64,000 nt of DNA from CAVXNP01 sp963763305 (GCA_963763305.1 CAVXNP010000002.1:124001-188000), one strand, 5' to 3'. Counted from the first letter of the stretch, positions 25,867 to 35,318 are shown. The notes: generated by a model not told the origin, from the sequence alone. Made by a program: numbers and translations.

Positions 25867-26682
25867 GTGACGGCCATGCCTGCCATTTCCGCCACTCGCC
25901 CCAGTGCTGCCCACGGGACCGTAGGAGCCGGCCGCGTGCTGATCTGGCGCGGTGGCGGCCTTTGGGTCAGCCGCAACACCGGACGGGTGCAGCCGCATGC
26001 CCACCACGCCATCCAGATCACGCTCTGTCCGCAGCAGCCGATCCGGCTGCGCAGCACCGATGCCCCGGGCTGGCACCACACGCAGGCTTCGGTCGTCATG
26101 CCCCATCGACCTCACCAGTTCGACGGCTGCGGGCAGGATGTGGTCATGGTGTTCGTCGAACCGGAGACCCCCGCAGGGCGCATGCTGATCGCGCGCTACG
26201 GGCATGCGCCGCTGACGACGCTCGATGACCAGGCCGCAATCACCGAGCAGGCACAGGGCGTGCTCGACGGACTGGCCTCCCGGGCAAGCGACGAGGTGTT
26301 GATCGCCGGCGCCAGGGCCATTATCGGCCTGTTCACCGGTGACGTACCGCAGGCGACATGGGTCGACCCGCGGATCGCGCGCGCGGTGGAGTGGATGCAG
26401 GACCGGCTGGAGACGCCGATCTCCCTCGCGCAGGCCGCCGCGACCGTCCACCTCTCGCCGGGCCGGTTCCGCCACCTGTTCGTCGCCCAGACCGGAATAT
26501 CCTTCCGCGCATACCTGCTGTGGGCGAGGGTGAACCGGGCGATGATCACTGCGATGGGCGGGGCGACATGGACGCAGGCCGCGCAGCAAGCCGGTTTTGC
26601 CGACTCGGCCCATCTCACCCGTACCTGCCGCCGCATGTTCGGCATTGCGCCGACCATGCTGGGTCGGGACGACCGCCGCTGA
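25867..26682 (+). CDS. AraC-family transcriptional regulator
   Basis: 271 residues. An N-terminal cupin-like sensing half (VQPHAHHAIQITLCPQQPIR) is followed by a C-terminal double helix-turn-helix: LAQAAATVHLSPGRFRHLFV, then QTGISFRAYLLWARVNRAM and GFADSAHLTRTCRRMFGIAP, the AraC signature. The inducer is unknown. It is followed 124 bases downstream, on the same strand, by a Cys-rich metallothionein-like gene, which may be a target. Confidence 0.92.
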   Translation: MTAMPAISATRPSAAHGTVGAGRVLIWRGGGLWVSRNTGRVQPHAHHAIQITLCPQQPIRLRSTDAPGWHHTQASVVMPHRPHQFDGCGQDVVMVFVEPETPAGRMLIARYGHAPLTTLDDQAAITEQAQGVLDGLASRASDEVLIAGARAIIGLFTGDVPQATWVDPRIARAVEWMQDRLETPISLAQAAATVHLSPGRFRHLFVAQTGISFRAYLLWARVNRAMITAMGGATWTQAAQQAGFADSAHLTRTCRRMFGIAPTMLGRDDRR

Positions 26683-26806
26683 GGCTGCCCGGAAGGCTGG
26701 TGCGACGCAGGACAGCCCGAATATTCAAGCTTCGGCACGGCCCGATCCCAACAATGCGCTCCGTGGGTCACGTCCGACCCACCACTACTACCGGAGCCAT
26801 ACACTC

Positions 26807-26956
26807 ATGAATAACGAAAACGCCATCGCCTGTCCCTGCGCCGACTGCGTCGGTACCGCCTGCACCTGCGGCTGCCAGGACGCTGTCCGCCAGCAGGCAT
26901 CGTCCTGCCAGTGCGGTTGCCAGCAGGGCCGACCCTGCCGCTGCACCGATCGTTGA
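26807..26956 (+). CDS. Cys-rich metallothionein-like peptide
   Basis: 49 residues with 11 cysteines in CxC and CxxC spacings: CPCADCVGTACTCGC and SSCQCGCQQGRPCRC. That density and spacing is metallothionein-like, implying thiolate binding of soft metals such as Cu(I), Zn or Cd in the cytosol. The middle spacer DAVRQQA separates two clusters. The ATG lies just after CATACACTC with a weak ribosome site. The length is typical of bacterial metallothioneins. Metal binding itself is inferred. Confidence 0.75.
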   Translation: MNNENAIACPCADCVGTACTCGCQDAVRQQASSCQCGCQQGRPCRCTDR

Positions 26957-27225
26957 TCCGTCCTGCGCGGGTCGCAGCGAAGCGACCCGCGCAGCGCGCC
27001 ACGCTGTGTGACGCGTTGCCGTGTATCGGACATGGTCGCGGCAAAAGCGAAGATGCGGGGCGTGGCTCTTTTTGCAGAGCGCGAGAAGGCAAACCCGATC
27101 CCTTTGGTGTCGTTTCCGGATTTCATGGACATGAGACCTGTGCGACCGCAATAGCCGTAACGGCAGGTGCGGGGAAACATCGCCTCGCCGATGATCTGCG
27201 GTTTGCTCCTTCCCCGAGGTTCCGC

Positions 27226-28470
27226 ATGACGACCTTCTTTCGCCTGGCTTGCCTGGGTCTGCTCCTGCTGACGGCAGGTTGCAGCACGGTGCCGGCCCCC
27301 CGTCCGGCCGAACGCGCGCCCTTGCTGCTGGTGTCCATCGACGGGTTTCGCGCCGATTATCTCGATCGAGGCTACAGCCCCACGCTGCATGCGCTCGCGT
27401 CCGAGGGCGTGCGTGGTGCCGGACTGCAGCCGTCCTTTCCGACGCTGACGTTCCCCAACCACTACAGCCTGGTGACCGGCCGCTACCCCGATCACCACGG
27501 CATCGTCGACAACGCCATGACCGTCGCGGGTCTGGGTCGTTTCACGCTGGGCAACCGCGGCGCCGTGGCGGATGGGCGCTGGTGGAACCAGGCCGAGCCG
27601 ATCTGGGTGAGTGCCGACCGCCAGGGCATGCGGACGGCGACCTTGTTCTGGCCCGGGTCCGAGGCGGACATCCATGGATACCGCCCCGACTATTGGCTCG
27701 GTTACGACGCCGATATGGGTTATGACGCGCGTGTTGACCAGGTCCTGCATTGGCTGGACCTGCCGGCGTCCCAGCGGCCGCGGTTCCTGACGCTGTATTT
27801 CGAAGCGGTCGATACGGCTGGCCACTACGAGGGGCCGGACGCAGCGAAGACCAACGCGGCCATCGCGCGCGTCGACCATGCACTGGCCCGACTGGTTGCC
27901 GGACTGAAGCAGCGCGGACTGTACGACCGCCTCAATCTGATCGTGCTGGCGGACCACGGCATGGCGGCCACACCGCCGACGCAGCGGATCTTTCTCGACG
28001 ATCTGGCCGATCCGGCACACATGCAGGTGGTCTCGACCGGGGCCATCGCGGGCATCATCCCCACGCGCGGGCATGAGGCCGAGATTGCCGCCGCACTGGT
28101 CGGGCCGCACCCGCACATGCAGTGCTGGCACAAGGCCGACATTCCGGTCCGCCTGCACTACGGCCACAACGACCGGGTGCCGCCGTTGTTCTGCCTGGCC
28201 CAGGTGGGCTGGTTGATCACCCACAACCACGGCACCGCGCTTCACCACGGCAAGGAAATCCATGGCGAGCATGGGTTCGACAACGCCGATCCGCGGATGC
28301 GGGCGCTGTTCGTGGCGCACGGACCCGCCTTCCGCGCCCACACCAGGATGCCGGTTTTCCCCAACGTCGACGTGTATCCGTTGATGACGCACTTGCTGGG
28401 CATCCGGCCAGAGCCGAACGACGGTCATTTTGCGGATGTCTCGGCGATGCTGCAGACCCCGGCACGCTGA
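27226..28470 (+). CDS. nucleotide pyrophosphatase/phosphodiesterase-like lipoprotein
   Basis: 414 residues. MTTFFRLACLGLLLLTAGC is a lipoprotein signal. The catalytic domain is of the alkaline phosphatase superfamily, NPP group: LLVSIDGFRADYLD (metal Asp), FPTLTFPNHYSLVTGRYPDH (Thr nucleophile), EAVDTAGHYEGP (Asp and His), VLADHGM (Asp, His) and GEHGFDN (His). NPPs cleave phosphodiester or pyrophosphate bonds of nucleotides with two zinc ions. It should act in the periplasm or at the outer membrane. The start at ATG 27226 coincides with the signal peptide. All expected metal ligands are present. Confidence 0.9.
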   Translation: MTTFFRLACLGLLLLTAGCSTVPAPRPAERAPLLLVSIDGFRADYLDRGYSPTLHALASEGVRGAGLQPSFPTLTFPNHYSLVTGRYPDHHGIVDNAMTVAGLGRFTLGNRGAVADGRWWNQAEPIWVSADRQGMRTATLFWPGSEADIHGYRPDYWLGYDADMGYDARVDQVLHWLDLPASQRPRFLTLYFEAVDTAGHYEGPDAAKTNAAIARVDHALARLVAGLKQRGLYDRLNLIVLADHGMAATPPTQRIFLDDLADPAHMQVVSTGAIAGIIPTRGHEAEIAAALVGPHPHMQCWHKADIPVRLHYGHNDRVPPLFCLAQVGWLITHNHGTALHHGKEIHGEHGFDNADPRMRALFVAHGPAFRAHTRMPVFPNVDVYPLMTHLLGIRPEPNDGHFADVSAMLQTPAR

Positions 28471-28605
28471 CCTGCGGAAAGGGGCCGCAAAAGGCGGCGG
28501 GCTCGACCGCCTTCTTGTCGGTGCCGGGACCTTCCCTTATTGGCCGGCACGGCATGCGGGCTCGCGGAGACCGCGGCCTGCGCAAACTGCACCTGCATTT
28601 GAGTT

Positions 28606-28880
28606 GTCGCGCAGGCCGGGGACGCGGTTTTCGACCTGGTCTGCGTGGACGGCTCGCACTACGACGATGACGTGCTGCACGCGGTCATGAGTTGCGAGCG
28701 CCTGCGGGCGGGCTGATGAGCTTGGACGACTGCGTCTGGCAGTACTACCGGCGACCGATGGAGAATTCCGCCGGTGCGATCCACTCCGCTGTGCAGTCCA
28801 GCGCGGGCTGCCATGCGGGCTGCGCTGCCACCAGATGATCATCGAAAAGCTCGCCGAGCCACAGCGGACCCGGGCGGGAT
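28606..28880 (+). pseudogene. class I methyltransferase relic
   Basis: The plus strand reads FDLVCVDGSHYDDDVLHAVM then stops, resumes as LDDCVWQYYRRPMENSAGAI and, in another frame, QMIIEKLAEPQ. These are consecutive blocks of the C-terminal half of a class I SAM-dependent methyltransferase (the VDGSHYxDDV acidic loop and the WQYYRxPMEN block). Stops and a frameshift separate them, and the N-terminal SAM-binding half is absent. It is a dead remnant between the phosphodiesterase and MliC-fusion genes. Confidence 0.7.
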
Positions 28881-28914
28881 GACGGCATGCCGCATGCGCA
28901 TCGACCGCCACGAA

Positions 28915-29784
28915 TCATGGTGCCTGGCAGGCCACACCCGCGGCCGACGCAAGGGTTTCTCCCGCTGCCAACGGTGCAAGTCGCGCGTGGTGGAAGCCCT
29001 TGGTCCACCATTGCCAGCGCGCGTCCGTATAGCGCGCGCCGTCCGCCGACACGGCGATCCGCAGCCGACGGGTGTGCCCGTCGAAGGTCAGCACGGCGGT
29101 GTGCGGGTCCGGATAGGTGGCGCGCACGGTACGGCGATCCTCGCAGGTGTACAGCCGGGTTTCGGCCACGGTGGAGGAGGGGGCCGCGCCGGGGTGCCAT
29201 GCGGTCAGCGTGTAACGGGATGGCTCGGCACCGGCGCCGCACAGGTGGCCGGCGAAGGGGGCGCTGATCGTGTGCTTGCCGAGCGCCAGCGTGACCGCAG
29301 CCGGGGATTCGCAATGGCCGCCGGGGTACACGTCGCCGGACACCCAGCGCATGTCGCTGCTCACGCTGGCCCCGGGCGCCAGAGTGAGCGGTGGTGCCGC
29401 GCCCGTCCCGGCAGCGGGCGGGGTGGGTATGACATGGGCCGATGGTTGCCTGTTCGCCCCCATGAAAGAGGCCATCGGCCGCGCGGGGATGTTGCACGGT
29501 TGCTTTCCGGTGTTGCGCAGCGTGAGCGCCGTGCCGGAATGCGACATGCCGTCGAAGCGACCGTTGCCGGCATCGAGAGTGAAGGCCAGTTGTGCCGGCA
29601 CGCATGGGGTCGGCAGCATCCGGGCCGGGTTTGCCGCGGGCGGCCGGGAGGAGGATGTGCAGGCGGGAAGCATCGGCAAGGACAAGCTGGCCAGGAGCGC
29701 CGTAAGCGTGACTTTACCGGCGACGCCTGAGGGAACGCGACGGCGCGCCGCGGTGGCGTTCGATGCCCTGCGCTTGCCGTTCAT
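28915..29784 (-). CDS. DUF4232-MliC fusion lipoprotein
   Basis: 289 residues with an N-terminal basic stretch and hydrophobic segment ending LSLPMLPACTSS, a probable lipobox. Residues about 55-200 are DUF4232-like (LRNTGKQPCNIPARP, LAPGASVSSDMRWVSGD). Residues about 212-287 match MliC/PliC, the membrane-bound inhibitor of C-type lysozyme: YTCEDRRTVRATYPD, AVSADGARYTDARWQWWTKG and a final Cys. MliC blocks host or environmental lysozyme in the periplasm. Fusion of the two domains is unusual and suggests a broader inhibitor or binding module. The start region is uncertain because of the long basic leader. Confidence 0.8.
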   Translation of the reverse strand: MNGKRRASNATAARRRVPSGVAGKVTLTALLASLSLPMLPACTSSSRPPAANPARMLPTPCVPAQLAFTLDAGNGRFDGMSHSGTALTLRNTGKQPCNIPARPMASFMGANRQPSAHVIPTPPAAGTGAAPPLTLAPGASVSSDMRWVSGDVYPGGHCESPAAVTLALGKHTISAPFAGHLCGAGAEPSRYTLTAWHPGAAPSSTVAETRLYTCEDRRTVRATYPDPHTAVLTFDGHTRRLRIAVSADGARYTDARWQWWTKGFHHARLAPLAAGETLASAAGVACQAP

Positions 29785-30100
29785 ACGCGCCTCCGGTGAA
29801 CACGGTGGACGTCCACGCTAGCACCTTCGCACCAGGCGGTCGGTGCCGCTTTTGCTGACGGCGGAACGAGCCCGAGCGCTCCGTGGTGGGCGGGAGCCGC
29901 TCGTCCGGTTGCCTCCCGCATGCTTGCGTCGGGCCGGCCCTGAGTTGGACGACGGGCGAGGTGGCGCGGGCAGGGTTCGCTGCCACTGCCGTGGTTGCGG
30001 CCCGGCGCCGCGGTGTTGGCCGTCTGTTTCGGCACGTCCACACGGATCGTTGCAGGATCGCCGCTACCATGCCCCGATCGGGCGACCTCTCGGAGTGTAA
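29785..30100. other. intergenic between divergent genes, nothing recognised
   Basis: 316 GC-rich bases between the MliC-fusion lipoprotein and the MFS transporter, which are transcribed away from each other. Promoters for both are expected, but no clear boxes were seen. Confidence 0.4.
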
Positions 30101-31336
30101 ATGCTGCGCAACCTGCGCCCCATCATCTCGTTGCTGGCCGGTACGGCGCTGCTGTTGCTCGGTGTGGGTCTGCTGACCACGCTCATTCCCCTGCGCGGCG
30201 GCGCGATGGGGTATTCCACCACGCTGCTGGGCGCGCTGACGTCGGCGTACTACGCCGGCTATTTCCTGGGCACGTTCGCCCTGCCGCCGCTGATCCAGCG
30301 GATCGGGCACATCCGGGCGTTCGCGTTCTGCACGGCACTGGTGGCGTGCCTGGTGTTGCTGCATGCGCTGGACAGCAGCCCGTGGCTGTGGCTGCTGCTG
30401 CGCGTGCTGGCGGGCGTGGCGCTGGTGGGGTTGTACGCGATCATCGAGAGCTGGCTCAACGCCCAGACGCAGCCGTCGCGGCGCGGCACCGTGTTCGCCA
30501 TCTACATGATGGTGAACCTGTGTTCGCTGGCGGTGGCGCAGCAGCTGCTGCGATTGCCCGGCGAGCCGTTCGTGCTGTTCGTGGTGGTGGCGCTGCTGGT
30601 GTGTGCCGCCACCTTGCCGGTGGTGATCACGCGCCAGGCGCAGCCGGTCCTGCAGCCGGCACCGCGGCTGGAGTTGCGCCGGCTGTTCGCGCTGGCGCCG
30701 ACCGCCGGCGTGGGCGCGCTGCTGTCCGGGCTGGCGATGGGGGCGTTCTGGGGTTTGCTGCCGGTGTACGCGCATGGCCTGGGCCTGAACCTGAGGGAGG
30801 TCGGCACCTACATGACGGTGGCCATTGCCGGCGGCGCGGCCTGGCAGTGGCCGGTGGGACGCTGGTCGGACCGGCAGGATCGCCGGGTCGCGCTGGCCGC
30901 GATCTGCGGGCTGGCCGCGGCGCTGGCGCTGCTGCAGTTCGCGGTGGCACCCTGGCAGGGCGCCGCGCGGGTTCTGATTTTCCTCTACGGCGGGCTGACC
31001 TTTGCGGTGTATCCGGTGGTGGTGGCGCATCTGGTCGATCACCTGAGCGCCGAGGAACTGCTGTCGGCCAGCAGCAGCGTGCTGCTGATCTACGGCGTCG
31101 GTTCGGCGATCGGTCCGATCGCCGCCGGCTCGCTGATGTCGGCACTCGGGGCCGGCGCGCTGTTCGGCTGGTTCGCGGTGACCCAGTTGCTGCTGGCCGC
31201 CTACGCCACCTACCGCTACTGGCATTTCCACCGCGAGCAGTCCAGCGATCCCAACTTCCGGGTGATGCTGCGGACCACGCCGACCGCGCTGGAGATGCTG
31301 CCGGAAAACGATACCGAAGGCGGTGCGCCCGGCTGA
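30101..31336 (+). CDS. MFS transporter (YcaD-like)
   Basis: 411 residues with twelve hydrophobic spans, a layout typical of the major facilitator superfamily. LTTLIPLRGGAMGYSTTLLG and SAYYAGYFLGTFALPPLIQR mark the first half, and the loop GRWSDRQDRRVAL after the central span is the MFS motif-A-like signature in the second half. The pattern (ESWLNAQTQPSRRGTVFAIY) resembles YcaD/YfkF-type transporters. The substrate is unknown. Inner membrane, proton-coupled by family knowledge. Confidence 0.88.
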   Translation: MLRNLRPIISLLAGTALLLLGVGLLTTLIPLRGGAMGYSTTLLGALTSAYYAGYFLGTFALPPLIQRIGHIRAFAFCTALVACLVLLHALDSSPWLWLLLRVLAGVALVGLYAIIESWLNAQTQPSRRGTVFAIYMMVNLCSLAVAQQLLRLPGEPFVLFVVVALLVCAATLPVVITRQAQPVLQPAPRLELRRLFALAPTAGVGALLSGLAMGAFWGLLPVYAHGLGLNLREVGTYMTVAIAGGAAWQWPVGRWSDRQDRRVALAAICGLAAALALLQFAVAPWQGAARVLIFLYGGLTFAVYPVVVAHLVDHLSAEELLSASSSVLLIYGVGSAIGPIAAGSLMSALGAGALFGWFAVTQLLLAAYATYRYWHFHREQSSDPNFRVMLRTTPTALEMLPENDTEGGAPG

Positions 31337-31552
31337 GCGGGCCGGTCGGGCCGATCGACCTCGGTGTGCAGGGGGCAGGCGCAGGTCGTGCGCGGGTGAC
31401 ATGGCGCCGGCAGCGAGGCGGCCACGCCGGGAGCGAAAGCCAAGGCCACCGGGCGGGGCTGCGGCCGGGGGATCGGCCCCTCGAAAGCCGGCAAGCGTGG
31501 TGCTAGATTCGGCCGGCCGGCGTGGGGGGCATGCCGGGACAAGGGGTGAAGC

Positions 31553-32428
31553 ATGCATTCTCATGGGCTCGAAGGAGCTCGCCGCTGGCGTGTGCCGTCG
31601 CCGCCAGGGCGTCGGTGGATGCCGTGGGCGATCGGTTGCCTGCTGTTGGCGTCATGGGCCCTCGTTGCGGCCAGCCCGGCCCGGGGCGACCGGGCAGATC
31701 CACCTGCGCAGGTGCGCGTCGTCGACAGCTGGCCGCGGGGCGACAACATCGCACTGGGCCGCAACGGGCACTTCTACCTGCGCCTGGGCTATCGCACGAA
31801 CCATCCCGTGGGGATCTGGGTGCGCGGCTATGCGCACGGTGAGCCGGCGGCGGTCGGCACCAGCCCGTCGCTGCGCTACGACGGCGAGGGCACCATGCTG
31901 GCCTGGCTGTTCCTGCTGGAGCCAGGGGCGGAAGTGGACGAGATACGCATCACCGCCGGCGACGGAAGCCTGCGCGGCACGCCGGTGGTGGCCACCCTGC
32001 CGGTGCACCTGTCCGACGCCGGGGGCAGCAATGGGGTCGATGCATTGCCCCGTCCGGCGTGGGTCGACGATGGCCTGGCGCATCAGCAGGCGGCGCAGCA
32101 CGAGGCGGCGCGGCAGGCGCAAACCGCCTCCGGCGATGGCGGCGGAGCGGCACTCGTTGGCGGCCTGCTGGTGCTGATGCTGGTGGCCACGGTCGGCGGC
32201 CTGGGCCTGCCGATCTGGGCGTGCTGGCGCTGGCGCGGGGGCTGGCGGCTTGCCGCTGCGCTGCCGGCGGCGGTGGTGGCGTTCGTGGTGCTGCGCATCG
32301 TCGTCGACGTGGCGCACGACCCCACCTCGCACAACCTGTGGCCGTTCGAACTGGTGCTGGCCGGCTTGCCTGCCACGCTGGCGACCGGTGTGATGGTGTG
32401 GCTGCGGCGGGTCGGGAAGCGTGCCTGA
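31553..32428 (+). CDS. membrane-anchored secreted-domain protein
   Basis: 291 residues. The N-terminal segment (MPWAIGCLLLASWALVAASP) is a signal or anchor. A periplasmic domain follows (GRNGHFYLRLGYRTNHPVGI; VRGYAHGEPAAVG), an Ala/Gln-rich linker, then three hydrophobic spans near the C-terminus. I do not recognise the family. Start uncertain: the N-terminus has about 25 basic residues before the span. Confidence 0.6.
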   Translation: MHSHGLEGARRWRVPSPPGRRWMPWAIGCLLLASWALVAASPARGDRADPPAQVRVVDSWPRGDNIALGRNGHFYLRLGYRTNHPVGIWVRGYAHGEPAAVGTSPSLRYDGEGTMLAWLFLLEPGAEVDEIRITAGDGSLRGTPVVATLPVHLSDAGGSNGVDALPRPAWVDDGLAHQQAAQHEAARQAQTASGDGGGAALVGGLLVLMLVATVGGLGLPIWACWRWRGGWRLAAALPAAVVAFVVLRIVVDVAHDPTSHNLWPFELVLAGLPATLATGVMVWLRRVGKRA

Positions 32429-32681
32429 ATCCGGCAGCGGCGACCGGGTGATGCCCCTGAGCGAAGCTGTCCGGCCGGGCCCTCATCGGCCCGTCTGACG
32501 GTGGACCGGACCCGTGCCGGCGGTCTGGCGGTCCGGCAAGGGACCGCCGGCGGCGGCGACCGGGACCTTCACTGCGGTCATGCCCTTGGCACGCTACGGT
32601 GCGACGACCGCGCGGAGGTTGGCGGGCGGGAGAAACCGGAAGAGGCCCCAGGCAGCATCCATCCGCGCAGGAGCACATCCC
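32429..32681. other. leader of the TerC-family gene
   Basis: 253 bases between the two genes, with possible GC-rich hairpins. A manganese riboswitch is common before such genes but I could not recognise its core here. Confidence 0.35.
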
Positions 32682-33758
32682 ATGATCTGGCCCTGGACAG
32701 GATTCGGCGCCTTCGTCCTGCTGATGCTGGCACTCGATCTTGGTGTCTTTCACCGCAAGGCCCATGTGGTCAGCGTGAAGGAAGCCCTGGCGTGGTCCGC
32801 CGTGTGGCTGGCCCTGGGGCTGGCCTTTGCGGTGCTGGTCTATTTCGCCTACGACGCCAGGTGGTTCGGCCTGGGCAGCGTCGTCGACGCGGTCGATGGA
32901 CTGCCCAACAGCGGAGCATCCGCAGCGGAGAAGTACCTGACCGGCTATGTCGTCGAGAAGTCGCTCAGCGTCGACAACATATTCGTCATCTCCATGATCT
33001 TCGCCTCGTTTGCAGTGCCACCGCTGTACCAGCACCGGGTGCTGTTCTGGGGCATCCTGGGTGCGCTGGTTCTGCGCGGGGTGATGATCGGCCTCGGGGC
33101 GAAGCTGATCGCCGAGTACCACTGGGTCCTGTACATCTTTGCGCTGTTCCTGATCCTGACCGCGTTCAAGATGCTGTTCCTCAAGGCAGGCCCGGCCGAC
33201 CCGAACAGCAACATCGTGGTGCGGGTAGCACGCCGCTTCTTTCCGGTGACCGCCCGGTTCCACGGCGCGCATTTCGTGGTGCGTGCAGGTGCACCCGCGT
33301 CGTACGAGAGCGAAGTCCCCGGCGCACCGGTGGTGCCCGACGAGGTGGTGCGAAAGGCGCGCCCCGGAGCGCTGCTGCTCACGCCACTGGCTCTGGCACT
33401 GGTCATGGTGGAGGCCACCGATCTGATCTTCGCGGTGGACTCCATACCGGCGATCTTTGCGATCACAGCGGACCCGTTCCTGGTGTTCACCAGCAACGTG
33501 TTTGCCATTCTCGGGCTGCGATCGCTCTATTTCGCCCTGGCCGGGTTGGTGAACAGGTTCCGCTACCTCAAGGCGTCACTCGCGCTGGTGCTGCTGGTGG
33601 TCGGACTCAAGATGCTGCTTGCCCCTTGGCTCAAGCTGGCGCTCGGCAGCCACTTCAACCTGTACCTGCTGATGGTCGTGCTGGGCATCCTGGCCGCCGG
33701 CGTGGTCGCCTCGGTCATCGCCGAGCGCCGACGCACCCGTCACCCCGGGGAGCCCTGA
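32682..33758 (+). CDS. TerC-family integral membrane protein
   Basis: 358 residues with seven to nine spans. The family marks are clear: LALDLGVFHRKAH near the N-terminus, EKSLSVDNIFVISMIF (acidic span motif) and VEATDLIFAVDSIPAIFAIT (second acidic motif). TerC/Alx proteins export manganese and, in some cases, give tellurite resistance. The start ATG 32682 follows GCAGGAGCACATCCC. A hairpin (GGGGGCGATGCCCCC) lies between its stop and the convergent GST gene. Confidence 0.93.
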   Translation: MIWPWTGFGAFVLLMLALDLGVFHRKAHVVSVKEALAWSAVWLALGLAFAVLVYFAYDARWFGLGSVVDAVDGLPNSGASAAEKYLTGYVVEKSLSVDNIFVISMIFASFAVPPLYQHRVLFWGILGALVLRGVMIGLGAKLIAEYHWVLYIFALFLILTAFKMLFLKAGPADPNSNIVVRVARRFFPVTARFHGAHFVVRAGAPASYESEVPGAPVVPDEVVRKARPGALLLTPLALALVMVEATDLIFAVDSIPAIFAITADPFLVFTSNVFAILGLRSLYFALAGLVNRFRYLKASLALVLLVVGLKMLLAPWLKLALGSHFNLYLLMVVLGILAAGVVASVIAERRRTRHPGEP

Positions 33759-33804
33759 ACGGGCTGCCGGCGGGGGGCGATGCCCCCGGGGCCGCCACCG
33801 CCCT

Positions 33805-34461
33805 TTATCGAGCGGCAGCCAACCCGTCGGTGAACACCGCCCGCTGCGCATCGAACGCGCGCTTGTAGGCGGGACGCGCCTCACCGCGGGCGACGTAGGC
33901 GGCGACGTTGGAATACGTGTCCAGCAGGCCCGAGGCTTTCAGCCGGGTCAGCACCCCGACCATCATCAGGTCGCCCGCGCTGAAGGCACCGTCGAGCCAG
34001 TCGGCCTCGCCAAGGCGGGCAGAGAGCTCGCCCAGCCGGGTGCCGATGCGATCGAGTACCAGCGGCAGGCGCTGCTCGGCCCACGGCTTGTCGTGTTCGA
34101 TGAACCGGGCGGTGACCAGATCCAGGATCGGCGGTTCCATTGTGTTCACTGCGGCGAACATCCATGCGATCGCCCGCGCCCGCGCGCTGGCGTCGTCGGG
34201 CAACAGGCCCGGATGGCGCTCGGCGATGTGGAAAACGATGGCGCCCGATTCGAACAGGACCAGATCACCTTCCTCGTAAGTGGGGATCTGCCCGAACGGG
34301 TGAAGCGCCCGGTGCGATGCATCCTTCATGGCCTCGAACGAAACCAGGCGAACCTCGTAGGGCTGGCCCGCTTCTTCGAGCGCCCAGCGCACGCGCATGT
34401 CGCGGGCGAGCCCCTGGCCGCGATCGGGTGACTGTTCAAAGGCAGTGATGGTGGGGTTCAC
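33805..34461 (-). CDS. glutathione S-transferase family protein
   Basis: About 218 residues with a GTG start at 34461 after GGGAGC. The N-terminal thioredoxin-fold half ends with HPFGQIPTYEEGDLVLFESG, where PxxxIPxYxExxxxLxES is the glutathione-binding pattern. The C-terminal half is helical with DWLDGAFSAGDLMMVGVL, the GST C-terminal motif. It would conjugate or peroxidise substrates with glutathione in the cytosol. It is 97 bases downstream of the VOC protein gene, same strand, possibly co-transcribed. Confidence 0.88.
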   Translation of the reverse strand: MNPTITAFEQSPDRGQGLARDMRVRWALEEAGQPYEVRLVSFEAMKDASHRALHPFGQIPTYEEGDLVLFESGAIVFHIAERHPGLLPDDASARARAIAWMFAAVNTMEPPILDLVTARFIEHDKPWAEQRLPLVLDRIGTRLGELSARLGEADWLDGAFSAGDLMMVGVLTRLKASGLLDTYSNVAAYVARGEARPAYKRAFDAQRAVFTDGLAAAR

Positions 34462-34558
34462 GGAAAGCTCCCTATGCGTGCGAAGTGACGGGAAAGGCAC
34501 AGCGCGACCTTCAGTGCAGAACCCGCCCTGGCGAACGGAGGGCGGGCCGCCACCATGA

Positions 34559-35041
34559 TCAATTGCCGCGCCGCGCGGCCTCGATCGTGGCAACGTCGAT
34601 CCTGCCCATTTGCATCATGGCCTCGAATGCGCGCCTGGCCGCGGCCGGATCGGCGTCGGTGACCGCGTCGGTCAGGGCGCGCGGGGTGATCTGCCATGAA
34701 ACGCCCCACCTGTCCCTGCACCAGCCGCAGACGCTCGCCTCGCCGCCGTTGTCGACGATCGCGTTCCACAGGCGATCGGTTTCGGCCTGGTCGTCGGTGG
34801 CCACCTGGAACGAGAACGCGATGCTGTGCTGTACCTCGGGTCCGCCGTTCAGACCCAGGCAGGGGATGCCCATGACGGTGAACTCGACGGTCAATACATC
34901 CCCCTGTCTGCCGGCGGGATAGTCACCGGGCGCGTGGTGGATGGCGCCGACGGCGCTGTCGGGGAACGTCCGGGCGTAAAAGGTCGCGGCGTCCAGGGCG
35001 GTGCCGTCGTACCAGAGACAAATCGTGTTCTTGCCGAGCAT
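34559..35041 (-). CDS. VOC-family protein (PhnB/3-demethylubiquinone methyltransferase-like)
   Basis: 160 residues from ATG 35041. The pattern NTICLWYDGTALDAATFYAR, then MGIPCLGLNGGPEVQHSIAF and CGWCRDRWGVSWQITPRAL fits the PhnB-like VOC superfamily (the old 3-demethylubiquinone-9 3-methyltransferase domain), a family of paired beta-alpha-beta-beta-beta modules that are mostly of unknown substrate. Cytosolic. It precedes the GST gene on the same strand. Confidence 0.88.
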   Translation of the reverse strand: MLGKNTICLWYDGTALDAATFYARTFPDSAVGAIHHAPGDYPAGRQGDVLTVEFTVMGIPCLGLNGGPEVQHSIAFSFQVATDDQAETDRLWNAIVDNGGEASVCGWCRDRWGVSWQITPRALTDAVTDADPAAARRAFEAMMQMGRIDVATIEAARRGN

Positions 35042-35318
35042 GAGGGCTCTCCGGGGCAGGCGGCAGGAGTGCCGCTCATTCCTCACGACGAAGCAGCCCG
35101 GGGCGGATCGACAGGATCCGGACGGTGGGAGCGGTTGCGGCCCCGGCGCTCATGCGGCAACTCGGCTCGTACGTTGACCCCGCTTGCTTGCGCCGGCCGG
35201 CGACCCGGCACGCGAGCCCGCCGGGGCGCAGCGCCGCGACCCGCTGTTACCATGGTCCGGGCCAGCCTCCGGGCTTGCAGTGCAAGGCGGGCGTCATGAG
35301 GACGCAAGCGGGGGACTC

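Noticed and set aside
32429..32681. yybP-ykoY manganese riboswitch before the TerC-family gene
   Set aside because: Common before such genes, but the conserved core could not be recognised by eye; a covariance-model search would decide.
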